From the NCBI RefSeq assembly GCF_003710825.1, contig NZ_RHHQ01000008.1, positions 372,001-436,000 on the forward strand: a DNA stretch of 64,000 bases, given 5' to 3'. This DNA is from Brevibacillus fluminis (lineage in GTDB: Bacteria > Bacillota > Bacilli > Brevibacillales > Brevibacillaceae). The translations under genes were made by a program, and so were the position numbers. Of the stretch, positions 49,775-58,236 are shown one piece after another. The notes beneath the pieces are model-generated. The model saw only the letters and a program-made list of their open reading frames with translations, was not told where the DNA came from and did no database searches. The stretch's first letter is position 1; the number at the start of each line of letters is the position of its first letter.

Positions 49775-51082
49775 TTGACTGAAAACGAATGGATGAGCAG
49801 AGAGGCCGTTTGCTTTCTACTCTTTGTATCCTCTACCTATCAAATCAATCTCGCCATCGGCGACTTTCATCGGGTGTTCCAAACGAAACGGCCTTGCATC
49901 TTTCGCTCGCAGGCCTCCATCACGGAGCTGGGCTGGTCCGAGCTGTTCACCGATGAGCCGCGGCTTGACCTGGAACAACAGATTCTTTATACGCATGATC
50001 AACAGAAAATGCTGTTATCGATTACGAAAGTGAATGAAAAGGAATATGAATTCGTGCTCGGCTTCACGAATTTGACCCGTTCCTCCAAAGAGCTGCTGGT
50101 GCGCGGCCAGCATCATCCTCCGCTCACCCAGCATGAGCTGGTGTGGCATTCGGATAAAATGAAGCAAATTCTCTATATCATCGAGCAGGTGACACACGTC
50201 GATTCGACTGTGCTCTTGCTCGGCGAATCCGGGGTCGGCAAAAGCGCGATCGCCAAGGCGATCCATCAGATGAGCCTGCGCAAGGATAAGCCGTTTCTAA
50301 CGGTCAACTGCGGCGCTCTGCCGGAAAATCTGATCGAGTCCGAGCTGTTCGGCTATGAATCCGGTTCGTTCACCGGCGGCAAAAAAGGCGGACAGGCCGG
50401 CTTGTTTGAATCAGCCCACACCGGCACGCTGTTTCTCGACGAAATCGCCGAGCTTCCCTACAACGCCCAGTCCAAGCTGCTGGAGGTGCTGCAGGAAAAC
50501 ACGTTCCGCCGCGTCGGTGGCATCAAGAAAGTGGAGGTCGACGTCCGGGTCATCGCCGCCACCAACAAGGTGCTTCCGACCATGATCAAGCAGAACCGCT
50601 TTCGCGAGGACCTGTTTTATCGTCTGAACGTCGTCCCGCTGGAAATCCCGCCGCTGCGCGAGCGCAAGGAAGACATTCCGCTTTTGCTCCGCTATTTCCT
50701 CAACAAGTTCAATTTGAAATACAAAAAGGGAAAGCGGCTTTCTGAAGAGACGGTGCAGCGCTTTACCCAGCACCTGTGGCCGGGAAATATCCGTGAGCTG
50801 GAAAATCTGGTCGAACGGATCGTCGTTACGGATCAGGCAGAGGAAGTGACGTTTGCCGATGCGACGTCGCCGGCCCCACAGTCGCCAGATGCGCCTGAGC
50901 TGGTGATCAAGGGCATCATGCCGCTTAAACAGGCCAAACGCCAGCTGGAGAGGGAGCTCGTTACCCGCGCTTACAGCCAATTCGGCAGTACCTATAAAGC
51001 CGCAAAGGTGCTAGAGGTGGACCAATCCACGATCGTCAAGAAACTGAAGGACTACAATCTTGTCCAAGAAACCGAAGAATAA
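49775..51082 (+). CDS. Sigma-54-dependent transcription activator
   Basis: 435-residue enhancer-binding protein. N-terminal PAS-like sensor (residues about 1-110), AAA+ domain with Walker A GESGVGKS (150-157), Walker B GTLFLDEIAEL, arginine finger region FREDLFYRLNVVPL, and a C-terminal Fis-type helix-turn-helix (TYKAAKVLEVDQSTIVKKLK). The sigma-54 contact loop reads G197-S-F-T-G-G202 instead of GAFTGA. The start is TTG 49775 after GGAGGCGTTTTTCA. It should activate the divergent operon from the GATGNNTTTTTTCATC dyads. The second nitrilase-like gene begins 14 bases after its stop. Confidence 0.93.
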   Translation: MTENEWMSREAVCFLLFVSSTYQINLAIGDFHRVFQTKRPCIFRSQASITELGWSELFTDEPRLDLEQQILYTHDQQKMLLSITKVNEKEYEFVLGFTNLTRSSKELLVRGQHHPPLTQHELVWHSDKMKQILYIIEQVTHVDSTVLLLGESGVGKSAIAKAIHQMSLRKDKPFLTVNCGALPENLIESELFGYESGSFTGGKKGGQAGLFESAHTGTLFLDEIAELPYNAQSKLLEVLQENTFRRVGGIKKVEVDVRVIAATNKVLPTMIKQNRFREDLFYRLNVVPLEIPPLRERKEDIPLLLRYFLNKFNLKYKKGKRLSEETVQRFTQHLWPGNIRELENLVERIVVTDQAEEVTFADATSPAPQSPDAPELVIKGIMPLKQAKRQLERELVTRAYSQFGSTYKAAKVLEVDQSTIVKKLKDYNLVQETEE

Positions 51083-51096
51083 AGGGGAAAAACGAG

Positions 51097-51969
51097 ATGG
51101 GGACGCTGCGTATAGCCATAGCCCAAATCAGAGGCAGCAAGGATGATGTGACGCAAAACAAAAAACGGATTATGGAGATGATCGAGCGCGCGTGCAATCT
51201 GCAGGCAGATTATCTGGTTTTTCCCGAGTGCTTTTTGACAGGCAGCTCACAGCTACCATGTGAGCTGCCCTCTGCCAGTGAGCTGCCTTCATCCTGTCAG
51301 CTGCCTGCTTCCAGTGAGCTCCCACGTGAGCTGCCCGCTTCCAGTGAGCTGCCCTCTGCCGACCTGCTGTCCGACATATGCGCGCATGCGAAGCGCTATG
51401 AGGTCGGCGTCATCATCGGGATGGTCGAATCGGACGGCGAGCATCTGTACAATGCGGCCGTCTTGATCGGCAAAGACGGCCGCATCGCAGGGTCATACCG
51501 CAAGATCCACCTGTTTGAATACGAACAGAGCCGATTTTCGCCGGGGCGCGAGCTTCCCGTATTCGAGCTGCCGGAAGTCCGCATGGGGATCATGATCAAT
51601 CACGACATGGAATTTCCCGAGGTTGCCCGCATTTTGGCTATTCGCGGTGCGCAGCTGCTCGTGGTTTTGTCGTCCGGCACCATCCTCGATACCGAACGCG
51701 ATACGCTTTACTTGCGCGGGCGAGCAATGGAGAACCATCTGTTCGTCGTCGTTGCCAATAAAGTCGGTTTGGAAGAAAATCAACTGTTTGCCGGCAATAG
51801 CAAATGGATCGATCCCACCGGGAGTATTCTCTGGGCCTGTAGCCAAAACGAAGAAGTATCGGTGCAGGACATCGATCTGAATGAAATCGAGCATACGAAA
51901 GGAGCGCTCGATTACTTGAAGAATCGTCGCCCCGATGTTTATGCCAAGGAAGGGTACCAGCCGATGTAG
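51097..51969 (+). CDS. Nitrilase-superfamily protein lacking catalytic Cys, with ELP-repeat insert
   Basis: 290 residues of carbon-nitrogen-hydrolase fold. Glu44 (FPECFLTG) and Lys136 (YRKIHLF) of the catalytic triad are present, but the nucleophile position reads MINHDMEFPE: Asn168 (codon at 51598-51600) stands where the paralogue has Cys142. Residues about 50-88, where relatives have a short loop, are a low-complexity [S/E/R]-E-L-P/S-Q-L-P repeat. The protein is therefore probably not a working amidase by the usual mechanism. It is co-transcribed with the sigma-54 activator (14-base gap), so a sensory or scaffold role is a reasonable guess. A sequencing error cannot be excluded. Confidence 0.88.
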   Translation: MGTLRIAIAQIRGSKDDVTQNKKRIMEMIERACNLQADYLVFPECFLTGSSQLPCELPSASELPSSCQLPASSELPRELPASSELPSADLLSDICAHAKRYEVGVIIGMVESDGEHLYNAAVLIGKDGRIAGSYRKIHLFEYEQSRFSPGRELPVFELPEVRMGIMINHDMEFPEVARILAIRGAQLLVVLSSGTILDTERDTLYLRGRAMENHLFVVVANKVGLEENQLFAGNSKWIDPTGSILWACSQNEEVSVQDIDLNEIEHTKGALDYLKNRRPDVYAKEGYQPM

Positions 51970-52024
51970 GATTTTGCGGATCGCAAGCACCGTCGCTTGT
52001 GTGGCCCTTAACTCAACGCTTGCA

Positions 52025-52092
52025 AAAAAAGAAGGTGCGTCTCGTCCCACAGCATGTAACCAGTGGGTCAAGAGACGCCCTTTCTCTTTTTT
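52025..52092 (+). terminator. Terminator of the activator operon
   Basis: GCGTCT/AGACGC and CCCAC/GTGGG arms in a hairpin flanked by A-rich and T-rich ends. Confidence 0.75.
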
Positions 52093-52314
52093 GGCGATAG
52101 TCGAATCGTGTCGGTGTTGCGGCTGGCGACAGGTTCGATCCCCATCACTATGATCGACAATAGGAGAAAAGCGTCACTAGACAAATCGGCACCCACAGAA
52201 CTATACTAGCTCCATACGTCCAACCGGACATAACGAATCGGAGTAATCGATACCGCAACAACGCGTGCATGCGAAGAAACTATAAGATCCAATCAAATCG
52301 GGAGGTGAATCGAT
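52093..52314. other. Gap upstream of the HAAS-like membrane gene
   Basis: Together with the terminator, about 345 bases without a gene. TGTTGCGG near 52114 and CCGCAACA near 52252 are complementary, and GTCC-AACC-GGAC near 52220 forms a small dyad. No promoter could be assigned with confidence. Confidence 0.4.
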
Positions 52315-52974
52315 GTGGAGACAAGACTCATGGAAGAAGCGTATTTGTACACGGTGATGCAGCTGTTACCCCACGGGATCAATAAGGAGCACGTTTTGCA
52401 GGAGCTTCGTTCCCAAATCAGCGAATCGGTGAAACGAAAGCAGGCAAAAGGACTTTCCGAGCGCGACGCGATGCTCGAAACGTTCAAGCAGCTCGGCTCC
52501 CCCCGCGAAATCGCCAATCAGTATGCAGGCAACCATAACGTAACGCGGCTTCAGCTCGCTGTTCGGCTGTTTGCGATGAACGTCCTGCTTTTCTTGGTCG
52601 GCTCGGCTATCGTCATTTTGCAGGCGTATTTGTCTTCCCCGGCCAAACAGCAATTTTGGCTGTTGGCACAAGAGCACAAGTACCAGATTCTCGGGGTGTA
52701 CAGCCTGCTGTGGCTCGTCTGCGGTTACGTGATCGGCAAGCTGTACGGCTTTTCCTTGCGGCGCTGGCTGGGCCGGATCATTCACGTGCCGCTCAGCCTC
52801 AATTACGTGTTCATGCTGCTTATCCTGTTTCGCTTCATCCCTACCGACTGGTTTGGAGGCGTGTTGAATACCGATTTCGTCATTATCTCCGTCGTCGTCA
52901 CCGCCTTGCTGTCGGTCTTCTCACTGGTCGGGTTCCATGTGGGCGCCCGTTCCAAATCGGTGCGAAAAGACTAA
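52315..52974 (+). CDS. Membrane protein with N-terminal HAAS-like domain
   Basis: 219 residues. The first 75 residues (YTVMQLLPHGINKEHVLQEL, ERDAMLETFKQLGSPREIAN) form the helical HAAS/DUF1700-type domain often encoded beside PadR regulators; four transmembrane helices follow. No PadR gene is next to it. Start GTG 52315 is chosen because GGAGG lies nine bases upstream; an ATG two bases earlier is in another frame. It may be an anti-sigma- or sensor-like membrane protein; function unknown. Confidence 0.82.
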   Translation: METRLMEEAYLYTVMQLLPHGINKEHVLQELRSQISESVKRKQAKGLSERDAMLETFKQLGSPREIANQYAGNHNVTRLQLAVRLFAMNVLLFLVGSAIVILQAYLSSPAKQQFWLLAQEHKYQILGVYSLLWLVCGYVIGKLYGFSLRRWLGRIIHVPLSLNYVFMLLILFRFIPTDWFGGVLNTDFVIISVVVTALLSVFSLVGFHVGARSKSVRKD

Positions 52975-52980
52975 GAACAT

Positions 52981-53023
52981 AAAAAACCTGCCCCAGCGAT
53001 TCCAAGTGGGAGCAGGTTTTTTT
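52981..53023. terminator. Terminator between convergent genes
   Basis: AAAAAACCTGC and GCAGGTTTTTTT arms. Confidence 0.9.
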
Positions 53024-53042
53024 CGTATTTTTGGGAGATTGC

Positions 53043-54263
53043 TTAAAAGACGCTCGCCTCGGTTCCGACCCGTTCAGGCACTACCTCACCGTCGGTCAAA
53101 TAATGCAGCACGGCCGCGATGAACAGTTGGCCAATGCCGCGCATGGAGCGCTCATCCACATCGAATTTGGGGTGGTGGTGCGGATAGGTCGCTTGAATAT
53201 CCGGGTTCATCCCGCCCACATTGAAGAACGTTCCCGGCACTTTTTGCACATAGTAGGCGAAATCCTCCATCCCCATCGACGGTGGCAGCTGCATCACGTT
53301 TTCCTCACCGTACATCACTTTGGCCAGCTCCTCGACACGCTTCGTCTCTTCTGCATGGTTGAACAGTGCCGGATAGCCGCGCGTATACGTGTAGCGCACC
53401 GTTGCACCTGCCCCTTCGCATGTGGCTGCAGCCACCTGGCCGATCGCTTCCTCGATCAGATCGCGGACGTCTTCATGAAAAGTCCGCACGGTTCCTGTAA
53501 TTTTGGCTGTTTCCGGGATGACGTTGTAGGCTTGTCCGCTCGTAAAGGTACCGCATGTGATAACCGCAGGCTTGAGTGGATCGACACGTCTGCTGACGAT
53601 TTGCTGCAGATTAACGACAAGCTGACTGCCAAGCAGAAGCGGATCGACAGACAGATGCGGATAAGCACCGTGCGCCCCTTTGCCGATCAGCTCGATTTCA
53701 AACGAATCGCCCGCAGCCATCATATATCCTTCACCCACGCCAATCTGCCCCACCGGAATGCTGGACGCCACATGCGCACCGAAAATGACATCAACCCCAT
53801 CGAGGCAGCCGTCTTCGATCATCGGTTTGGCGCCGCCGGGGATCACTTCCTCCGCAAACTGGTGGATAAAGACGATATTGCCGGGGAGCTCCTCGCGAAA
53901 TTCGCTCAAAACCTTTGCCACACTGAGCAGCGCCGCTGTATGGATATCGTGTCCGCACGCATGCATGACGCCGGGAATCCGCGATTTGTAGGCGACGTCT
54001 TTTTCATCCTGAATCGGCAGCGCATCAAAGTCTGCGCGCAAGGCAACGGTCTTGCCCGGTTTGCCACCTGTAAGCAAGCCGACCACTCCTCTGCCGCCGA
54101 CGCCCGTGCGCACGTCCAGCCCCAAACTGCGCAGCGTATCCGCGACTTTTTCCGGTGTATTCACCTCATGGAAGGACAGCTCTGGATACATATGCAAATC
54201 CCGGCGAAACTGCACGGCCTCTGGATATAACTCTTCCAATCTAGCAAAAAGCTTGGCAATCAT
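53043..54263 (-). CDS. M20-family amidohydrolase (HipO/N-acyl amino acid hydrolase type)
   Basis: About 406 residues, peptidase family M20D, which removes acyl or aryl groups from amino acid amides using two metal ions. Metal ligands: C-G-H-D in MHACGHDIHTA, E-E in HQFAEEVIPGG, H in FGAHVASSIPVG, and the terminal H in YPHHHPKF; GMEDFAYY is also typical. The lid (dimerisation) domain lies between, about residues 180-290. I choose ATG 54263 because GGGGAGG is nine bases upstream; the two earlier ATGs overlap that site. No transporter is adjacent. Confidence 0.93.
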   Translation of the reverse strand: MIAKLFARLEELYPEAVQFRRDLHMYPELSFHEVNTPEKVADTLRSLGLDVRTGVGGRGVVGLLTGGKPGKTVALRADFDALPIQDEKDVAYKSRIPGVMHACGHDIHTAALLSVAKVLSEFREELPGNIVFIHQFAEEVIPGGAKPMIEDGCLDGVDVIFGAHVASSIPVGQIGVGEGYMMAAGDSFEIELIGKGAHGAYPHLSVDPLLLGSQLVVNLQQIVSRRVDPLKPAVITCGTFTSGQAYNVIPETAKITGTVRTFHEDVRDLIEEAIGQVAAATCEGAGATVRYTYTRGYPALFNHAEETKRVEELAKVMYGEENVMQLPPSMGMEDFAYYVQKVPGTFFNVGGMNPDIQATYPHHHPKFDVDERSMRGIGQLFIAAVLHYLTDGEVVPERVGTEASVF

Positions 54264-54389
54264 GTTCATCATCCTCCCCGTTTCTCGCAAGATATGGTGC
54301 CGTCTACTACATAAAAACGCTTTCATCCAACTATTTCTCCAGTTCTCCCCTTATTCCTGTCATCGGTATTGTGCATGAAGAATTTGCAC

Positions 54390-54430
54390 AAAAGAACCGC
54401 CATGCATTTGACTAGCACGGCGGTTCTTTT
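54390..54430. terminator. Terminator hairpin
   Basis: AAAAGAACCGCC (54390-54401) and GGCGGTTCTTTT (54419-54430). It lies just after the end of the small minus-strand frame at 54447 and may be its terminator. Confidence 0.85.
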
Positions 54431-54446
54431 CGCTTTCCTGCCCTTC

Positions 54447-54692
54447 TTATCCGTGTTTCCGGCGACGTTTGAATACAAGCACATCGCCTCTGTGGAAGAT
54501 CAACCGGAAGCCGTTGTTAAGCAAGCAGCGCTGCGCTGCACCCACACGACCGCCAATGAACAGGAATCGACGGCATGGAAAAGCCGTGCCGATTACCCGA
54601 AACGACGTAATGACTCTTACGCCATGTCTATTGCGGCGAAAGATGATTGTAACCACATCTGTTTTAAACCGAGATTTACGTATTGTAAACAC
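54447..54692 (-). CDS. Possible small basic protein
   Basis: 81 codons from GTG 54692, with GAGG seven bases upstream, ending 16 bases before a strong terminator. The product is highly basic with alternating hydrophobic strands (TDVVTIIFRRNRHGVRVITS, FRLIFHRGDVLVFKRRRKHG), compatible with a small beta barrel. I do not recognise a family. The evidence is the ribosome site, the terminator and the otherwise empty 600-base gap; a longer frame from 54752 has no ribosome site. Confidence 0.4.
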   Translation of the reverse strand: MFTIRKSRFKTDVVTIIFRRNRHGVRVITSFRVIGTAFPCRRFLFIGGRVGAAQRCLLNNGFRLIFHRGDVLVFKRRRKHG

Positions 54693-54890
54693 CTCACTTC
54701 CTCTTGCGATATTGATAGATAATGCAGCAGAGGACAGAGAGGAAACGGACAACTATCAATGCTTGGTAAAATATGCGAATCTATTAATACTGGAGCGGGG
54801 CATGTGCGGGTTGAGCGGAAATCAGCCTTTACGCCCTCAGTTCACCGTGCTAACGTTTTCCATATTGAGGAAAGATCAGGGGGGGATTTC

Positions 54891-55448
54891 ATGCTGGACA
54901 AAACGTATGAAAAAGTACCGGTGGAGCTAAAGCCATTGCGGGCAAATGTGTTTAGCGTGGTGTTTTCCGTCGTGTTTTTTCTGGCGGCCCTACTCTTCTA
55001 CGGAAGCGGCGGTGCCATTTCTTTTTCAGTGGACATTTCCGATGTTCTCTTGTTTTTACTGCTCATGATCGCAGGCATCGTTGTACATGAAGCGCTGCAT
55101 GGGGTTGGGTTCTGGTGCGGGGGAAAGACAGCTTGGAAGGACATTCATTTCGGCGTCGTTTGGAGCAAGCTGATTGTTTACGCCTGTTGCGTGAAGCCGA
55201 TTTCCGTCGCGCACTATCGGTTTGCGGTGGTGCTACCCGCTATCGCACTCGGACTGGTTCCCTTTTTGCTCGCCTATTTCTCGCAGTCTCTCTTTTGGTA
55301 TATGTGGGGCATCTTCATGATCATTGGCAGCTGCGGCGATTTTATCATTCTCTGGACGCTGCGCCGCTATAAGAAAGGGACGCTGATCGCGGATTCGCTC
55401 GATCGAATCGGCTACGACGCGTTTGTTCCGCGCGAGCGCACCATGTAA
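54891..55448 (+). CDS. DUF3267 membrane zincin-like protein
   Basis: 185 residues with four to five transmembrane helices and an HEALHG motif (H-E-x-x-H) inside the second hydrophobic segment (MIAGIVVHEALHGVGFWCGG), the hallmark of the DUF3267 putative peptidase group. A third metal ligand may be in CGDFIILW or CCVKPIS. ATG 54891 has GGGGGGA upstream; the open frame continues back to 54759 but without family likeness. Function unknown. It ends in a strong terminator facing the convergent regulator gene. Confidence 0.85.
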   Translation: MLDKTYEKVPVELKPLRANVFSVVFSVVFFLAALLFYGSGGAISFSVDISDVLLFLLLMIAGIVVHEALHGVGFWCGGKTAWKDIHFGVVWSKLIVYACCVKPISVAHYRFAVVLPAIALGLVPFLLAYFSQSLFWYMWGIFMIIGSCGDFIILWTLRRYKKGTLIADSLDRIGYDAFVPRERTM

Positions 55449-55456
55449 CTTGAATC

Positions 55457-55500
55457 AAAAAAACCGACAGGCGATCCTTCCGATGCCTGTCGGTTTTTTT
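55457..55500. terminator. Shared terminator between convergent genes
   Basis: Perfect 16-bp arms AAAAAAACCGACAGGC and GCCTGTCGGTTTTTTT. Confidence 0.94.
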
Positions 55501-55514
55501 GATTGTCCGTAAAA

Positions 55515-56798
55515 CTAGAACGTGCCGAAATCGATATGATATACCTTTTTTGGGCGTCCTTTCAGCTTCTCCTGTTTCTTGTACGACACTTTGGCCGCTC
55601 CGGTTTCCTCCAGCTTATTTAAGATGCGGTTCGCTTGCCGCAGCGTCAATCCCAGATGGTACGCCAATTCCTCTCCCGTTAGCTCGCTGCTTTTCATTTT
55701 GGCCAGGACGGCCAGAATCTTTTGGATCTGCAGCACAGAGACGCCGTACGTTTCACTAAGCCGTTCATAGTGCGGCTCGACTGTATTGGTGAAGTGAATG
55801 CAGGTCTCATCCCCGAGCGGTCCGATCACATCTTGGTTTTCCGTGATCACATAGGAACAGTCGAGCTCGTGGGAAATCGCTGCTTTGCTAGCATTTTGCG
55901 CAGAGGTTTTCGCCTGATACAGCGTGGAGCCGATCCCCCAGCCGATATTGACCGGAAACGGAAGCACCTGATCAAGATATTCATGAATCGCACAATGGGT
56001 AAACTGATCGGTCATCTGCTTCAGCTCGCCAAACGACGTAATCACTTCAAAATGACCGTTTTTCTTTTGAATGACCGACAGCGTTTTTTGTGCTTGATTG
56101 AATTCCAAGAGCGCCTTGTGCAGCAAAATCTCCTTGAAATCATCAGTTTCAGCCAGCGTGATGATGCCCATGGCCCATTGGTTTTCCAAGAGGCTGGTGA
56201 TGCGCAGCTCGTTTGTAATCTGATTGATCCGCTCCACGATCGACTCGGTCGACGGCAGCAGCAGTACATTGGGAATCCCGGCTTCATTCAGCCGCTCGAC
56301 GACGTTGCCCAAGCGGGTGATCGACAGGTCGATTTTTCCCTGCTGCCATAGCGACAGGTGCTTCTCGAACATGCGGTCATAGATTCCATACGTGTAGTCG
56401 ATTTCCATGTAGTGCGGGAATTCGCGCTCGGGAAGCGCTTCCTTCAATCCTAAGAAGTTGTTTTGCTCGTTGATGAAATCGATGAAAACGCGGGAAAAAT
56501 CAAGCGTTTTATTAGCATTGCTGATGGTAAATAGCCGTTTATAGAAATCCCCTTCCGTCATATCCAAAAAATACGTCGGGGTATCGAATTCTACTTCTCT
56601 TTGGGCGATCAGATAGCCCAGCGGTCCGCTGAACAAAATCCCGTGGACAAACGGGCGATGCAGCTCGTATAGCTCCTTGATTTCGTTCAATTGGTAGTAT
56701 GGGATCGGAACGAGCTCGCACTGCCCTTGCAGAAACGGCTCCGCTTCTTTTATTCGTTGCATCGAATAATTGGCTGCGATGACACCAATCTTTATCAT
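55515..56798 (-). CDS. Multi-domain transcription regulator of the AbgB locus
   Basis: 427 residues without membrane segments. The N-terminal 110 residues look like a Rossmann-like receiver (IKIGVIAANYSMQRIKEAEP, HGILFSGPLGYLIAQ), the central part (residues about 190-340) resembles a degenerate GGDEF/nucleotide-cyclase fold ending in PVNIGWGIGSTLYQAKTSAQ without a GGDEF motif, and the last 75 residues are a winged helix (LTGEELAYHLGLTLRQANRI). It diverges from the MFS-AbgB operon, so it probably controls uptake and hydrolysis of the substrate. AGGAAAA lies just before ATG 56798. Confidence 0.75.
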   Translation of the reverse strand: MIKIGVIAANYSMQRIKEAEPFLQGQCELVPIPYYQLNEIKELYELHRPFVHGILFSGPLGYLIAQREVEFDTPTYFLDMTEGDFYKRLFTISNANKTLDFSRVFIDFINEQNNFLGLKEALPEREFPHYMEIDYTYGIYDRMFEKHLSLWQQGKIDLSITRLGNVVERLNEAGIPNVLLLPSTESIVERINQITNELRITSLLENQWAMGIITLAETDDFKEILLHKALLEFNQAQKTLSVIQKKNGHFEVITSFGELKQMTDQFTHCAIHEYLDQVLPFPVNIGWGIGSTLYQAKTSAQNASKAAISHELDCSYVITENQDVIGPLGDETCIHFTNTVEPHYERLSETYGVSVLQIQKILAVLAKMKSSELTGEELAYHLGLTLRQANRILNKLEETGAAKVSYKKQEKLKGRPKKVYHIDFGTF

Positions 56799-57021
56799 TT
56801 TTCCTGGTTTCCTTTCTGAAACGCTCGAATCTAGCTTTTATTATACATCGAAATGCGGACGAACCAAGTTGCGAAAATTTCTTGCAATGGCGAATCGTTC
56901 GTTTTATAATCCATTTTAAGAAATGTCCTAAATAAGTCCAAAAATATAAAAGGAGGGTAACGACACCGCTGCATAGCTGCTTATTCCGGTTCTCCACCAA
57001 AGAAGAGGAGGTTTTACTTAC

Positions 57022-58236
57022 ATGATTGAAAGCGCATACAACAAAAAGTCGAAAACCATTGTCTTGACTCTTCTGTTCTTAACCTGGATCGTCAACTATC
57101 TCGACAAAAACTCGATGAACATTGCCATCGTCGCGATCTCCAAACAATTTCAGCTTACGCCTACCCAATCGGGTATGGTCATCAGCAGCTTTTTCCTCGC
57201 GTACGCCATCATGCAGCTGATCGGCGGGTATTTGACCGACAAGCACGGCTCGCGCAAAGTCATCTTGGCCTCTCTCTTGGTCTGGTCCGTCTTTACTGTC
57301 TTCACCGGCTTCGCCTGGTCATTCGCGTCACTGCTCGTCATCCGCTTCCTGTTTGGGCTTGGTGAAGGTAGCTTTCCATCGGCCAGCTCTGTCGCCTTAG
57401 CTGAAACGTTTCCGAAAGAAGAACGCGCACGGGCAAAAGGCGTGCTGACCTCTGCCACTGCAATCGGTGCCATCGTCGCTTCTCTCTTGGCCGCCCTCAT
57501 GATCAAGAGCGTCGGCTGGAATGTGATGTTTTATTTGTTTGGCGCAGTCGGGTTCGTTTTCTCCCTCCTTTTGTGGAAATATTTGCGCCCTGCCGGACAA
57601 AGCGTGAAGAGCGACCGCCCGAAGGTATCGATGGCAAAAGTGCTGAAGAACCCGCTTGCTTGGAAGCTGATGCTGATCTATTTCGGAATCAGCATGGTCA
57701 ACTGGGGCCTCAGCTCCTGGATGCCTTCTTACTGGGTGAATGTCCGCCACATCGAACTGGTGAAAACCGGTATGATCTCCATCATTCCCGTCGTCTTCTC
57801 CCTGCTGGCCATCAACTCCAGCTCCTGGCTCATGGACAAAATGGGCGCTGGCAAAGAGCGCTTCATCATTATTGCAGGTTCGCTTATCGGCATCATTTCT
57901 CTTTTCCTGATGATGAACGCAGGCTCTGTCACGATGGCCGTCACCTACCTGTGCATCGCCAATCTGGGAGTGGGCTTAACGACAGTCGTGCTTGCCATGC
58001 CGCTCAAATATTTTTCGCAGGATTCGATGGGCTCCACAGTCGGCATCATGTATTTCGGCGGGCAAATGGCCGGAACGATCGCGCCCACGCTGATGGGCTA
58101 CATGATCACACTGTTTGGCGGCTCGTATGATGCAGCATTCACCTTGTTGATCGTGTCGCTGGTCATCCCGATCATCACCTGCTTTTTCCTCCGCTTGAAC
58201 AAATCACACCTTGACGAAAGGACGAAAGCCGCATGA
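57022..58236 (+). CDS. MFS transporter, organic-anion symporter type
   Basis: 404-residue, twelve-helix MFS protein resembling the anion:cation symporter family (NYLDKNSMNIAIVAISKQF; GGYLTDKHGSRKVI; RFLFGLGEGSFPSASSVALA). These import sugar acids or other carboxylates. It overlaps the AbgB-like gene by four bases (ATGA), so it most likely imports that enzyme's substrate, taking the place of AbgT. GAGGAGG is about eleven bases upstream of ATG 57022. Confidence 0.92.
   Translation: MIESAYNKKSKTIVLTLLFLTWIVNYLDKNSMNIAIVAISKQFQLTPTQSGMVISSFFLAYAIMQLIGGYLTDKHGSRKVILASLLVWSVFTVFTGFAWSFASLLVIRFLFGLGEGSFPSASSVALAETFPKEERARAKGVLTSATAIGAIVASLLAALMIKSVGWNVMFYLFGAVGFVFSLLLWKYLRPAGQSVKSDRPKVSMAKVLKNPLAWKLMLIYFGISMVNWGLSSWMPSYWVNVRHIELVKTGMISIIPVVFSLLAINSSSWLMDKMGAGKERFIIIAGSLIGIISLFLMMNAGSVTMAVTYLCIANLGVGLTTVVLAMPLKYFSQDSMGSTVGIMYFGGQMAGTIAPTLMGYMITLFGGSYDAAFTLLIVSLVIPIITCFFLRLNKSHLDERTKAA

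Noticed and set aside
54369..54722. Plus-strand frame of 117 codons with a signal-peptide-like start
   Set aside because: It runs through a strong terminator hairpin, has no ribosome site, and its later part is low in coding character.
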